Source: Burkholderiaceae bacterium (GTDB lineage Bacteria; Pseudomonadota; Gammaproteobacteria; Burkholderiales; Burkholderiaceae_E). From it: a stretch of DNA of 64,000 bases. Location of the stretch: NCBI GenBank assembly GCA_016710525.1, contig JADJVQ010000028.1, positions 1 to 64,000 on the forward strand, written 5' to 3'. The position numbers and the translations under genes were made by a program. The notes beneath the pieces were generated by a model that was not told where the DNA came from, made no database searches, and saw only the letters and a list, made by a program, of their open reading frames with translations. Below, one piece after another: positions 8,678 through 17,302 of this stretch. The first letter of the stretch is position 1. Each line of letters begins with the position of its first letter.

Positions 8678-9463
8678 TCACAAGACGTCGGCAAAGCCGC
8701 GCCGGGTGCGGGTGAACCAGGCATGGCCGAGCCAGCCCACCAGCACGGACACCAGCGCATGCAGCGCCAATGCGTCGAAGGCCGGCGCGCGGTCGCGCAG
8801 CAGCACGTCGCGCACCGCCTCGATCGGCACGGTGAGCGGATTGACGTAGGCCATCCAGCGGAACTGCTCGGGCAGCGCCTCCAGCGGATAGAACACCGGC
8901 GACAGAAACATCATCACCGTCGCGGCCAGTCCGGTGAGCTGGCCGATGTCGCGCAGGAACACCCCCAGGGAGGCGAACAGCCAGGCCACGCCGGCACACA
9001 GCAGCACCAGCGGGACCACCACCACCGGCAGCCACAGAATCGTCCAGCCCGGGGGATGGCCAAAGAGCAGTGCGCCCGTCAGCAGGACCGCGAGCCCGAC
9101 CCCGAAGTGGAAAAGCGCCGACCCCAGCACCACCAGCGGCAGCAGCTGAAGCGGAAAGACGATCTTCTTCACGTAGGCCGGCTGGCTCACGATGACACCG
9201 GGCGCGCGGATCAGGCATTCGGAGAACAGGCCGTGCACCAGCATGCCGCAAAACAGGCTCAGGCCGAACGCGGTGAGGTCGGCGGGGGGCGCACCCGCGC
9301 CGCGGCGCGGATTAAAAACCAGACCGAAGACGAACAGATAAACGGCCAGCATCAGGACCGGTTGGATCACGGTCCAGGCCAGTCCGCCGATGGACCCTTT
9401 GTAGCGGCCGGCGACATCGCGCACGACCAGCTGCATCAGCAGATGGCGATGGATGGCCAGCAT
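8678..9463 (-). CDS. wzm: Polysaccharide ABC exporter permease (ABC-2 type)
   Basis: The 261-residue protein has about six hydrophobic helices. Its N terminus, QLVVRDVAGRYKGSIGGLAWTVIQPVLML, is the conserved amphipathic entry of the Wzm/KpsM/TagG permease family, and LSPVFYPLEALPEQFRW is the usual periplasmic loop. With the adjacent ATPase it would form the inner-membrane channel exporting an undecaprenyl-linked polymer. It is the first gene of the minus-strand polysaccharide operon and is divergent from the plus-strand GT2 gene across a 59-bp gap. Confidence 0.9.
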   Translation of the reverse strand: MLAIHRHLLMQLVVRDVAGRYKGSIGGLAWTVIQPVLMLAVYLFVFGLVFNPRRGAGAPPADLTAFGLSLFCGMLVHGLFSECLIRAPGVIVSQPAYVKKIVFPLQLLPLVVLGSALFHFGVGLAVLLTGALLFGHPPGWTILWLPVVVVPLVLLCAGVAWLFASLGVFLRDIGQLTGLAATVMMFLSPVFYPLEALPEQFRWMAYVNPLTVPIEAVRDVLLRDRAPAFDALALHALVSVLVGWLGHAWFTRTRRGFADVL

Positions 9464-9522
9464 GAAGTGCCTTGGTTTTGATAGGAATGAGTGACAATGA
9501 CGGAAAACCTTAGAATTGTACG

Positions 9523-10377
9523 GTGCATTCCTCCACTCTCCTGCTTCCCGACCAGATCCGCCCCAGCGCGCCCGCGGTGTTTTCTCCGCCGGCGCGAGGC
9601 CCGCTGACCGTGTCGATCGTCAGCCACGGCCAGGCCGATCTGGTCGATGGCCTGATCCGCCAGCTCGCGCGCCAGACGGCCTTCGGTCTGATCGACCGGG
9701 TGGTGCTGACCCTGAACATCCCCGAAAAGATCCCGGATGACTGGGCGAAACTGGGCGCATTCGAGCTCAAGGTCATCCGCAATCAGCGCCCGGACGGCTT
9801 CGCCGCCAATCACAACCGCGCGCTCGCCGGCCAGACCCAAGGCATCGTCGCCGTCCTCAATCCTGATCTGCAGCTGGTCGGCGACCCCCTGTCGCTGCTG
9901 TGCGAAGCCGCGATGGGGCCCGGTGTCGGGCTGGTCGCGCCCATCGTGCTGGAAGAGAACGGCGAGCCAGCCGATTCGGCGCGCGACCTCCTCACGCCCG
10001 CGTCGGTGCTGTCGCGCACGCTGCTGCGCCGTCGCCATCCCAGCCCCTCGCCCGACTGGTTCGCCGGCATGTGCATCGTGCTGCCCGCCAGCGCCTGGCG
10101 CGAGATGGGCGGCTTCGATGAGCGATTCCGCATGTATTGCGAGGATTTCGACCTCTGCGCACGCCTTCGTCTGGCGGGCCTGTCACTGATCCAGGTCAGC
10201 GACGCACGGCTGCTTCATGCGGCCCGCCGCAGCAGCCATCGCTCGCTGCAGCCGCTGGTCTGGCATCTGCGCAGCCTCTGGCGGGTCTGGCGCTCGGGCA
10301 CCTATCGCGAGTACCGCAAGCTGCTGCGGACCGAAGCGGCGCTGGGTGTCAGGCAAACGGTTTCTTCCATCGGCTGA
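9523..10377 (+). CDS. GT2 family glycosyltransferase (rhamnosyltransferase-like)
   Basis: The frame starts at GTG 9523 and encodes 284 residues. LTVSIVSHGQADLVDGLI is the nucleotide-binding start of a GT2 fold. VAVLNPDLQL holds the metal-binding region, and FDERFRMYCEDFDLCARLRLAG is the C-terminal acid motif typical of rhamnosyltransferase-like GT2 proteins. A TAGAAT hexamer at 9511-9516 lies so close to the GTG that a nearly leaderless transcript is possible. The initiating transferase follows after seven bases, so the two probably act together in building a lipid-linked glycan. Confidence 0.8.
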   Translation: MHSSTLLLPDQIRPSAPAVFSPPARGPLTVSIVSHGQADLVDGLIRQLARQTAFGLIDRVVLTLNIPEKIPDDWAKLGAFELKVIRNQRPDGFAANHNRALAGQTQGIVAVLNPDLQLVGDPLSLLCEAAMGPGVGLVAPIVLEENGEPADSARDLLTPASVLSRTLLRRRHPSPSPDWFAGMCIVLPASAWREMGGFDERFRMYCEDFDLCARLRLAGLSLIQVSDARLLHAARRSSHRSLQPLVWHLRSLWRVWRSGTYREYRKLLRTEAALGVRQTVSSIG

Positions 10378-10384
10378 CACCCGG

Positions 10385-11485
10385 ATGCTGCCGTTTTCGG
10401 GCGCTCTGCTGCTGTCACTGCTGTTGTCGGCCCTGATCCTGCGCGGGGCGAATCCGGGCGGATGGTTCGCGGTGGCGATGGACCACGACCTGAGCGGCAT
10501 CCAGAAGACCCATGCCCTCCCGGCGCCCCGGATCGGCGGGCTGGCGATCTTCCTGGCCACCGCCCTGGGCGCTCTGGCGGTGGCGCTGCACGATCCGTCC
10601 AACGCCGCCCGCATGGGCCTGCTGTGCCTGTGCGCGATTCCGGCCTTCGCCGGCGGCCTGGCAGAAGACATCACCCGCCGCATTTCCCCGCGGCGCCGGA
10701 TGGCCTGCATGGCGGTGTCCTGCGGGCTGGGTTTCTGGCTGCTCGATCTGGTGATCCCGCGGATCGGCATTCCATGGCTCGACCCGCTGGTCGCCTCGCG
10801 CCCGATAGCCATGGCGATCACCCTGGTGGCGCTGCTGGCGCTCACCAACGCGGTGAATCTCATCGATGGCTTCAACGGCCTGGCCGGCGTGGTCTGCGCG
10901 AGCATGTTCCTGGCGCTGGCCTACGTCGGCCTGAAAGTGGGCGATGGGATGGTGCACTCCTGCAGTCTGGTCCTGGCGGCAGCGACCCTCGGGTTTCTGG
11001 CCTGGAATTACCCGCGCGGCCAGATCATGCTCGGCGACGGTGGCGCCTACTTCCTGGGGTTCATGCTGGGCGCCCTGTCGATCCTGCTCGTCGCGCGCAA
11101 CGCCAGCGTCTCGGCCTGGTTCCCGGTGCTGCTGCTGGCCTATCCGCTGGTCGAGATCTCGTTCACGGTCTACCGGCGCAGGGTGCTGCGCGACGCGCAT
11201 CCCCACCTGCCCGACGCCGCGCACCTGCATCAGCTGATCTTTCGGCGGGTGGTCCGCTGGGCGGCTGGCCGCCCCGATGGCGAATCGCGCACGGCGCGCA
11301 ATTCGCTGACCGCACCGTACCTTTGGGTGCTGTCCGCACTGGCGGTGGGGCCGGCGGCCCTGTGGTTCGATCGCACCGACATCCTGGCTCCGGCCTTCGG
11401 CCTGTTCGTGCTGACCTATGTGTGGCTTTACTTCCGCATCGTGCGGCTGAAGGTGCCGCGATGGATGGTGCTGTGGAAGCCCTGA
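10385..11485 (+). CDS. Undecaprenyl-phosphate glycosyl-1-phosphate transferase (WecA/MraY family)
   Basis: ATG 10385 gives a polytopic membrane protein of 366 residues. It contains the family signature NAVNLIDGFNGLAG and the Mg-binding motif MLGDGGAYFLGF. The basic HLHQLIFRRVVR segment is the cytoplasmic loop thought to bind the sugar nucleotide. PRIGGLAIF near the N terminus is also conserved. The enzyme transfers a HexNAc-1-phosphate or a related sugar phosphate to undecaprenyl phosphate, the first step of O-antigen or enterobacterial-common-antigen-type synthesis. The longer open frame back to 10217 overlaps the previous gene and is not needed. Confidence 0.88.
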   Translation: MLPFSGALLLSLLLSALILRGANPGGWFAVAMDHDLSGIQKTHALPAPRIGGLAIFLATALGALAVALHDPSNAARMGLLCLCAIPAFAGGLAEDITRRISPRRRMACMAVSCGLGFWLLDLVIPRIGIPWLDPLVASRPIAMAITLVALLALTNAVNLIDGFNGLAGVVCASMFLALAYVGLKVGDGMVHSCSLVLAAATLGFLAWNYPRGQIMLGDGGAYFLGFMLGALSILLVARNASVSAWFPVLLLAYPLVEISFTVYRRRVLRDAHPHLPDAAHLHQLIFRRVVRWAAGRPDGESRTARNSLTAPYLWVLSALAVGPAALWFDRTDILAPAFGLFVLTYVWLYFRIVRLKVPRWMVLWKP

Positions 11486-11487
11486 CG

Positions 11488-12297
11488 ATGCCGGTGGTGA
11501 TCGGCGACCTGCAGGGCTGCCTGTCCTGCCTGGAACGCCTGCTGGCCAAAGTCGAGCGCGATGCGCCCGGCGCGCCACTGTGGTTCGTCGGTGACCTGGT
11601 CAACCGCGGCCCGGCCTCGCTCGAGACCCTGCGTTTCGTGCGCAGCCTGGGCGATCGGGCCGTGTCGGTGCTGGGCAACCACGACCTGCACCTGCTCGCG
11701 GTGGCCTGGGGCATCCGGCGAGCCCATCGCAGCGACACGCTGGACGACATCCTCGCCGCCCCGGACCGCACCGAACTGCTCGACTGGCTGCGCACCCGGC
11801 CGCTGGCGCATTTCGAACACGGTCACCTGATGGTGCACGCCGGCGTGCTGCCGGCCTGGGACGCCCAGCGCACCTGCGAGCTGGCCGACGAGGTGCACCT
11901 GGCGCTGGGCGGTCCCGATCCGCTGGGCTTCCTGAAGACCATGTACGGCAACGAACCGGCCGCCTGGGACGAGTCCCTGCGCGGGGCCGATCGCCTGCGG
12001 GTGGTGGTCAATGCGCTGTCGCGGCTGCGCTTCTGCACAGCCGCCGGCGCGATGGAGTTCGACACCAAGGATGCCGCCGACGCCGCCCCGCCCGGCCACA
12101 TGCCCTGGTTCCGGGTCCCCGACCGGCGCACCGCGGAGGTCACGGTGGTGTTCGGGCACTGGTCGCAGCTCGGACTGATGCAGCTGCCCGGGCTGCTGGC
12201 CACCGACACCGGCTGTGTGTGGGGGCGTGCGCTGAGCGCGGTGCAGCTGGCGGCGGATCCGGCCGCGCGGCGGGTGTGGCAGGTGCGCTGCGGCTGA
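11488..12297 (+). CDS. apaH: Symmetrical bis(5'-nucleosyl)-tetraphosphatase
   Basis: The enzyme hydrolyses Ap4A to two ADP. Phosphoesterase metal motifs are in order: VIGDLQGC, WFVGDLVNRGP, VLGNHDLHLL, and LMVHAGVLP with a later FGHWS. The ATG at 11488 is chosen because GGAAG lies eight bases upstream and the protein then begins MPVVIGD, the normal family start. An earlier ATG at 11461 is also in frame. The length of 269 residues is typical. It follows the transferase gene by two bases and ends exactly where vapC, on the other strand, ends. Confidence 0.92.
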   Translation: MPVVIGDLQGCLSCLERLLAKVERDAPGAPLWFVGDLVNRGPASLETLRFVRSLGDRAVSVLGNHDLHLLAVAWGIRRAHRSDTLDDILAAPDRTELLDWLRTRPLAHFEHGHLMVHAGVLPAWDAQRTCELADEVHLALGGPDPLGFLKTMYGNEPAAWDESLRGADRLRVVVNALSRLRFCTAAGAMEFDTKDAADAAPPGHMPWFRVPDRRTAEVTVVFGHWSQLGLMQLPGLLATDTGCVWGRALSAVQLAADPAARRVWQVRCG

Positions 12298-12723
12298 CTA
12301 CGGTGTCCCTGTGCCGGCGCTGGCCACCCAGTTTTCGACGCGCAAGCCTGGATAGCCCACGAAATCACTCTGGTTGTTGGTGACCAGGACCACGTCCAGA
12401 GCCAAGGCATGCGACGCGATCAGCTTGTCTAGCGCATCCCGTTTGCGCTCGCCGGTCGCGAGGCGCGCCGGCCCATAAGCACGCGCCGCGTCGCGCTCGA
12501 ATGCCGCCACTGGAACGTCCTCGAGGAAATCATCGAGTGCCTGCCGGTTGGCCGCCGCGGCAGCTCCGGAACAGGCGACTCCATGCTCCAGTTCGGCCAG
12601 GGTGATGGCCGATATGACCATATCGCCGACGAAACATTGCTCGAACCGGCGCGCCACCTCGGGCGGACGATTCTTCATCAGGTAGATGCAGATGTTCGTG
12701 TCGAGCATGAACTTAGGTGTCAT
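12298..12723 (-). CDS. vapC: VapC-type PIN-domain ribonuclease toxin
   Basis: The 141-residue PIN domain opens FMLDTNICIYLMKNRP with the first catalytic Asp. AITLAELEHGV supplies the conserved Glu, and DKLIASHALALDVVLVTNNQSDF supplies the later acidic residues. VapC toxins cut tRNA or rRNA when freed from VapB. The start overlaps the antitoxin stop by four bases, the classical toxin-antitoxin layout. The stop abuts the apaH stop with no spacer. The C-terminal GTGTP tail is not conserved. Confidence 0.9.
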   Translation of the reverse strand: MTPKFMLDTNICIYLMKNRPPEVARRFEQCFVGDMVISAITLAELEHGVACSGAAAAANRQALDDFLEDVPVAAFERDAARAYGPARLATGERKRDALDKLIASHALALDVVLVTNNQSDFVGYPGLRVENWVASAGTGTP

Positions 12724-12956
12724 AGCCCGTCACGCGGCGCCTGATCGTTCTCACCTCGCCCGCCCGACATGAAGTCTGGAGAAAAACGCGACAGCGTCGC
12801 GAGCACATTGCCCATGCGGCGCGCCGCCGGGCGAATGCGCAACTCATCGCCAGAGCGCTCGATCACGAAGTCCATCTCCCAGGAGCTGTACGCCAGTTCC
12901 GCCGGGATACGAACCGCCTGGGAGTTTCCGTTCTTGAAGATTCGGGTGGTATGCAT
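12720..12956 (-). CDS. vapB: VapB-type antitoxin
   Basis: The ATG at 12956 gives a 78-residue protein starting MHTTRIFKNGNSQAVRIPAEL, the AbrB/MazE-like swapped-hairpin DNA-binding domain of VapB. An earlier in-frame start at 13016 would run through the palindrome upstream and is unlikely. The C-terminal half, with Pro/Arg and Phe residues, would wrap around VapC. The pair probably represses its own promoter through the palindrome at 12986-13010. Confidence 0.88.
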   Translation of the reverse strand: MHTTRIFKNGNSQAVRIPAELAYSSWEMDFVIERSGDELRIRPAARRMGNVLATLSRFSPDFMSGGRGENDQAPRDGL

Positions 12957-12985
12957 GACCTGCCTGACGGGTGCCAATGCAGATC

Positions 12986-13010
12986 GTACGCGGGCTACGC
13001 CCGCATGTAC
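12986..13010. promoter_or_regulatory. Palindrome upstream of vapB, candidate VapBC operator
   Basis: GCGGGC (12990-12995) and GCCCGC (12999-13004) form a perfect inverted repeat around TAC. GTAC flanks both sides at 12986-12989 and 13007-13010. The element ends about 30 bases upstream of the vapB ATG. Dimeric VapB proteins bind such sites. The function here is inferred from position and symmetry. Confidence 0.55.
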
Positions 13011-13052
13011 ACACACGGATGTACTAAGACCGATGACCTGTTGCGCCTAGGC

Positions 13053-13100
13053 TGATCGGGTCACGCGGGTCGGCTGAGTGGTTGAACGCTGACCCGATCA
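13053..13100. repeat. Perfect 11-bp inverted repeat between vapB and the monooxygenase gene
   Basis: TGATCGGGTCA at 13053-13063 is repeated in inverted form as TGACCCGATCA at 13090-13100, with a 26-base loop. The right arm includes the stop codon of the monooxygenase gene. There is no T tract, so it is not a standard intrinsic terminator. It could be a transcript-stabilising hairpin or a boundary mark of the vapBC insertion. Confidence 0.6.
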
Positions 13101-13409
13101 AGCCGCCGACTGCAAGACGTGAACCACCCGGCCGGCCACGTGCTCACGCGTCTTGGCGGCATAGGCCGCCATGTGCGCGGACGCCGCATGGGCCTTGAGC
13201 GCATCCATGCTCGCCCACTTCTCGATCACCACGAAGGTGTCCGGCCCCAGCGCGGTATGGTTGGGCCCCAGGCCGTCGGCATCGATCACCGGCTGGTACT
13301 CGATGCAGCCGTCTTCGGCATGCACTGCCGCCATGTTGGCCCGGAAGGCCTGCAGCACCGTGTCGCGCAGGCCGGGTTTGGTGGTGATGAGAGCGAGGAC
13401 ATTGACCAT
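13098..13409 (-). CDS. Antibiotic biosynthesis monooxygenase domain protein (putative quinol monooxygenase)
   Basis: The 103-residue protein matches the single-domain ABM/YgiN fold. VNVLALITTKPG is the first strand and DGCIEYQPVID lies mid-protein. FVVIEKWASMDALKAHAAS, then HMAAY, is the typical ferredoxin-like pattern. Members are dimeric cofactor-free oxygenases acting on quinols or similar compounds, but many are uncharacterised. It sits 73 bases downstream of the acyl-CoA ligase as the last gene of the long minus-strand run. Confidence 0.8.
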   Translation of the reverse strand: MVNVLALITTKPGLRDTVLQAFRANMAAVHAEDGCIEYQPVIDADGLGPNHTALGPDTFVVIEKWASMDALKAHAASAHMAAYAAKTREHVAGRVVHVLQSAA

Positions 13410-13482
13410 GCGAGGACTCCATTGAAGGGGAAACCAGGCCGCAGGCGTCGCCGCGGCCGGGGCGATTCGGATCGGGCTTGCG

Positions 13483-15051
13483 TCAGTGCACCGCTCGCTG
13501 CTGGCCGTCCCAGTAGCGGGCGCGAATGGCTTTCTTGTCGAGCTTGCCCAGGCCGGTGACCGGCAGGGCGTCGACGAACTCGATGGTCTTGGGGGCCTGC
13601 ACGGCGCCCTTGGCGTCGCGCACCCGGGCGATCAGCGCCTCGGCGCTGACCTGCATGCCGGGCTTCAACACCACCAGGGCCTTGACGGCCTCGCCCCACT
13701 TGGGATCGGGCACGCCGATCACCGCCGCACTGGCGACCGCCGGGTCGGTGGTGAGCACGTCTTCGACCTCGCGCGGGAACACATTGAAGCCGCCGCTGAT
13801 GATCATGTCCTTGCTGCGGTCGACGATGTACAGGTAGCCGTCGGCATCGCGACGCGCCAGGTCGCCGGTGTACAGCCAGCCATGGCGCAGCGCGCGGGCC
13901 GTTTCTTCAGGCTTGTTCCAGTAGCCCTGCATCACCAGCGGGCCGCGCACGCAAACCTCGCCGACCTCGCCCAGCGGCACTTCGCGGCCGTCGTCGTCGA
14001 GCAGCCTCACCTGGCTGTTGCCCACCGGCATGCCGCAGGACGCGAGCCGGTGCGGGAATCGCTCCGGGTCGTGGTCCCGCTGGCGCAGGATCGTGACCGT
14101 GTTGGGCGCCTCGGACTGGCCATAGAGCTGCATGAACACCGGACCGAAGACTTTCATGCCCTCGACCAGCCGGGCGGGCGACATCGGCGAGGCGCCGTAG
14201 ATGATCATGCCCAGGCTGGAAAAATCGGCCTGCCGGATGGCCGGCGAATCGAGCAGCACATAGATCATCGTCGGCACCAGGAAGGTGGCGGTGATGCGGT
14301 GCTGCTCGACCAGATCGAAGAAGCGCTGCGCCTCGAAGCCCTTGCTCATCACGAAGGTGCCCGAGCGCATCATCACCGCCAGGATCATCGCGCCGGCGGC
14401 GTGCGTGATCGGCGTCATCGCCAGCAGCCGGACCTCGCGCGGCCAGTCCCACTCGGCCAGCTCGATCATCACCATGTTGACCTGCACGCGGTGGGTGTGG
14501 ATCACGCCTTTGGGCTTGCCGGTGGTGCCGCCGGTATAGATCAGCACGCAGATGTCGTCGGCATGCGCCTGCTGCTGCAGCGGCGCCGCGGTGTAGGCCT
14601 GCGCCGCCGCGAGAATGTCTTCGCCGAAATCGTTGGGGCCGAAGCCGTAGACGTTCTTCAGGGCCGGCAGCCGGCGCATCAGTGCGTGGGCCCGTTCGCC
14701 GAACACCGGCGGGTCGACCAGCAGCGTCGTGACGCCGGAGTCCTCGAGCAAATAGGCGTGATCGTCCTCGGAGCCCAGCGGATGCATCCAGGTGATGCGC
14801 AATCCCATGACGAACGCGGCGGCGCTGGCCATGAACGCTTCGGGCCGGTTCGACGACAAGGCCGCGATCGCGTCGCCCTTGCGCACGCCCCGCTCGGCCA
14901 GTGCCTGGATGAACCGCGACAGCAGCGAGCCGAACTCGCGGTAGGTGATCTTCTGCTCATCCAGGATGAAGGCGACCCGATCGCCACCGCGCTCGATGGC
15001 GCGCTGGACCAGATCGCCCATGGTGCAGCCGTCGTACAGGTTTGCCTGCAT
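13483..15051 (-). CDS. AMP-dependent acyl-CoA synthetase / ligase
   Basis: This 522-residue ANL-superfamily enzyme activates a carboxylic acid with ATP and joins it to CoA. The P-loop is VLIYTGGTTGKPKG near residue 175. MQLYGQSEAP is the A5 motif, and GWLYTGDLARRDADGYLYIVDR is A7/A8. GFNVFPREVEDVL is the hinge, and GKLDKKAIR near the end carries the catalytic Lys. The acid substrate cannot be told from sequence. Medium- or long-chain fatty acids or aromatic acids are candidates. It lies 12 bases after the phosphomannomutase stop. Confidence 0.9.
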   Translation of the reverse strand: MQANLYDGCTMGDLVQRAIERGGDRVAFILDEQKITYREFGSLLSRFIQALAERGVRKGDAIAALSSNRPEAFMASAAAFVMGLRITWMHPLGSEDDHAYLLEDSGVTTLLVDPPVFGERAHALMRRLPALKNVYGFGPNDFGEDILAAAQAYTAAPLQQQAHADDICVLIYTGGTTGKPKGVIHTHRVQVNMVMIELAEWDWPREVRLLAMTPITHAAGAMILAVMMRSGTFVMSKGFEAQRFFDLVEQHRITATFLVPTMIYVLLDSPAIRQADFSSLGMIIYGASPMSPARLVEGMKVFGPVFMQLYGQSEAPNTVTILRQRDHDPERFPHRLASCGMPVGNSQVRLLDDDGREVPLGEVGEVCVRGPLVMQGYWNKPEETARALRHGWLYTGDLARRDADGYLYIVDRSKDMIISGGFNVFPREVEDVLTTDPAVASAAVIGVPDPKWGEAVKALVVLKPGMQVSAEALIARVRDAKGAVQAPKTIEFVDALPVTGLGKLDKKAIRARYWDGQQRAVH

Positions 15052-15063
15052 CGCATCGTCTCC

Positions 15064-16452
15064 TCAGAAGGGCAGCGCCGCGTCGGGCTTGACCGCCAGC
15101 ACGGCCTGGCGGAACTGCGCCTGGATGCGCGACAGCGCGGCCGCGTTGTCGGCCTCGAAGCGCATCACCACCACCGGGGTGGTGTTGGAGGCGCGCGCCA
15201 GGCCGAAGCCATCGGGATACTCCACCCGAACGCCATCGATGTCGATCACTTCGGTCGCCCCTTCGAAACGCGCGGTCCGTTTGATCGCATCGACCAGCGC
15301 GAAGTGCTCGCCCTCGGCGCAGCGCAGCTGCAGTTCCGGGGTGGTCGGCGAATCGGGCAGCGCCTCGAGCAGCGCGCTCGGATCGGCCACCCGCGACAGG
15401 ATCTCGAGCAGGCGTGCGCCGGCGTACAGCCCGTCGTCAAAGCCGTACCAGCGGTCCTTGTAGAAGATGTGCCCGCTCATCTCGCCGGCCAGCGGCGCGC
15501 CGGTTTCCTTCAGGCGCGCCTTGACCAGCGAATGGCCGGTGCGGCACATCTCGGGCACACCGCCATGCGCACGCACGAAGCCGGCCAGATTTCGGGTGCA
15601 CTTCACGTCATAGATGATCTTGCCGCCCGGGTTGCGCGACAGCACCTCCTGGGCCAGCAGCATCAGCTGGCGGTCGGGGAAGATGATGCCGCCCTTCTTG
15701 GTGACCACGCCCAGCCGGTCGCCATCGCCATCGAAGGCCAGGCCGATCTCGCAGTCGGTGGCGGCCAGGCAGCGGATCAGGTCCTGCAGGTTCTCGGGAT
15801 GGGCCGGGTCGGGATGGTGATTGGGGAAGGTGCCGTCGACCTCGCAGAACAGTTCGGTCACCTCGCAGCCCAGCGCCTTGAACAGCGCCGGCGCCACCGC
15901 GCCGGCCACGCCGTTGCCGCAGTCGATCGCGATCTTCATCGGGCGCGCCAGCTTGACGTCGCCGACGATGCGATCGATGTAGCGCTGGGTCAGCGACACT
16001 TCGCGCAGTCCGCCGCGCTGCGCGGCAGGCACAGGCGCGTGCCGCCCGGCGGCGATTTCTTCGCCCAGGCGCGTGATCGCTTCACCGTGGATGGCGTCGC
16101 CCCCCACCACCATCTTCAGGCCGTTGTAGTCGGGCGGGTTGTGGCTGCCGGTCACCGCGACCCCCGAGGCCGTGCCCAGCTCGAAAGTGCCGTAGTAGAC
16201 GATCGGTGTGGTGACCTGCCCGATGTCGACCACGCCCACCCCGGCGTCGCGCAGGCCCTCGCTCAGCGCACCCGCCAGCAGCGGGCCCGACAGCCGGCCG
16301 TCGCGGCCCACCACAGCCTCGGTGCCGCCGGCAGCCCGGATCCGTGCACCGACCGCCAGGCCGATCGAGCGGACCACGTCGGGGCCCAGGTTCCGGTCGA
16401 CGATGCCGCGGATGTCGTAAGCCTTGAAGATGCTGCGATCGAGGGTGCTCAT
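15064..16452 (-). CDS. algC: Phosphomannomutase / phosphoglucomutase
   Basis: ATG 16452 gives 462 residues, the usual length of AlgC/ManB enzymes. IFKAYDIRGIVDRNLGPD is the N terminus. TGSHNPPDYNGLK holds the phosphorylated Ser, LAFDGDGDRLGVV is the Mg-binding loop, and GEMSGHIFYKDRW is the sugar-binding loop. The enzyme interconverts 6- and 1-phosphates of mannose and glucose and supplies GDP-mannose and related sugar nucleotides for surface polysaccharides. It is 49 bases after plsC. The symbol is by family; manB or cpsG would serve equally. Confidence 0.88.
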   Translation of the reverse strand: MSTLDRSIFKAYDIRGIVDRNLGPDVVRSIGLAVGARIRAAGGTEAVVGRDGRLSGPLLAGALSEGLRDAGVGVVDIGQVTTPIVYYGTFELGTASGVAVTGSHNPPDYNGLKMVVGGDAIHGEAITRLGEEIAAGRHAPVPAAQRGGLREVSLTQRYIDRIVGDVKLARPMKIAIDCGNGVAGAVAPALFKALGCEVTELFCEVDGTFPNHHPDPAHPENLQDLIRCLAATDCEIGLAFDGDGDRLGVVTKKGGIIFPDRQLMLLAQEVLSRNPGGKIIYDVKCTRNLAGFVRAHGGVPEMCRTGHSLVKARLKETGAPLAGEMSGHIFYKDRWYGFDDGLYAGARLLEILSRVADPSALLEALPDSPTTPELQLRCAEGEHFALVDAIKRTARFEGATEVIDIDGVRVEYPDGFGLARASNTTPVVVMRFEADNAAALSRIQAQFRQAVLAVKPDAALPF

Positions 16453-16501
16453 GGAGGGTCTCTCTGGAAGATCGTTGGCTTGAGGATGAAGGGCGCGAAC
16501 G

Positions 16502-17302
16502 TCAGCGCCGGCGCAGTTCTCGAAGGTTCTCGGGCAGCGAATCGTCCAGGGGCAGCCCCAGGCACTGCGAAAGCCCGGCGCGCGCCCGTTCGACGATGTC
16601 GTGGCGCCGCAGCCCCGGTTCGACGATCGGCGCCAGCACATGCACCTCGCAGCGTATGACCGGTTCGGCCAGCACGGCCAACAGGGATTGGACGAACGTG
16701 GTCTCGCCGATGAACTCGATCGCGCGCGAAGGTTCTCCGCGGGAGTCCAGGTAACGCAGGCCCACAGGAACGACCGGCGCGCGCGCCCGCACCGCCGCCT
16801 CGACCAGGTTGGCATGAAACGGCAGCAGCCGCCGCCCGTCGCTGGTGGTGCCTTCGGGGAACACCGCGACCCGCGCGCCGGCCGCCAGCGAATGCACGAT
16901 CCGCTCGATCATCCGGTGCACCGCGTGGCGCTTGCCGCGCTCGATGAACAGATTGCCGGTGCGCGCCACCAGGGTGCCCACCAGAGGCCAGGACGCGATC
17001 TCGGCCTTGGCGACGAAGGACGCCGGGCACTGGCTGTCGATGATGAAGATGTCCATCCATGAAATGTGGTTGGACACGATGAAGCTGCCGCCCGCCAGGC
17101 TGGTCAGGGCAGCGGCGCCGGGATGCTCGCGATACGCGACCTCGATGCCGCATGCCGCCACCAGCATGCGCGACCAGCGGCCGATCGCTGCCCGCCTGAA
17201 GCCCGGGCCGCCGAGCGGAAACAGCAGCAGCACGGTGGCCAGTCCGCCCAGCAGCAGGCCGACCAGCAGCGGCAGGCGCCAGGCCAGCCTGATCTGTCTC
17301 AC
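16502..17302 (-). CDS. plsC: 1-acyl-sn-glycerol-3-phosphate acyltransferase
   Basis: The 266-residue protein has an N-terminal membrane helix (LPLLVGLLLGGLATVLLLF). Acyltransferase motif I is NHISWMD, with the catalytic His and Asp four residues apart, and motif III is FPEGTTSDG. The enzyme adds the second acyl chain to lysophosphatidate at the inner membrane. Its start overlaps the pyrC' stop by four bases, so a phospholipid gene is coupled to the pyrimidine operon. Confidence 0.9.
   Translation of the reverse strand: MRQIRLAWRLPLLVGLLLGGLATVLLLFPLGGPGFRRAAIGRWSRMLVAACGIEVAYREHPGAAALTSLAGGSFIVSNHISWMDIFIIDSQCPASFVAKAEIASWPLVGTLVARTGNLFIERGKRHAVHRMIERIVHSLAAGARVAVFPEGTTSDGRRLLPFHANLVEAAVRARAPVVPVGLRYLDSRGEPSRAIEFIGETTFVQSLLAVLAEPVIRCEVHVLAPIVEPGLRRHDIVERARAGLSQCLGLPLDDSLPENLRELRRR

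Noticed and set aside
13486..16659. 1,057-codon plus-strand open frame
   Set aside because: It lies wholly antisense to the acyl-CoA ligase and phosphomannomutase genes, is rich in His/Arg/Gly and shows no domain pattern.
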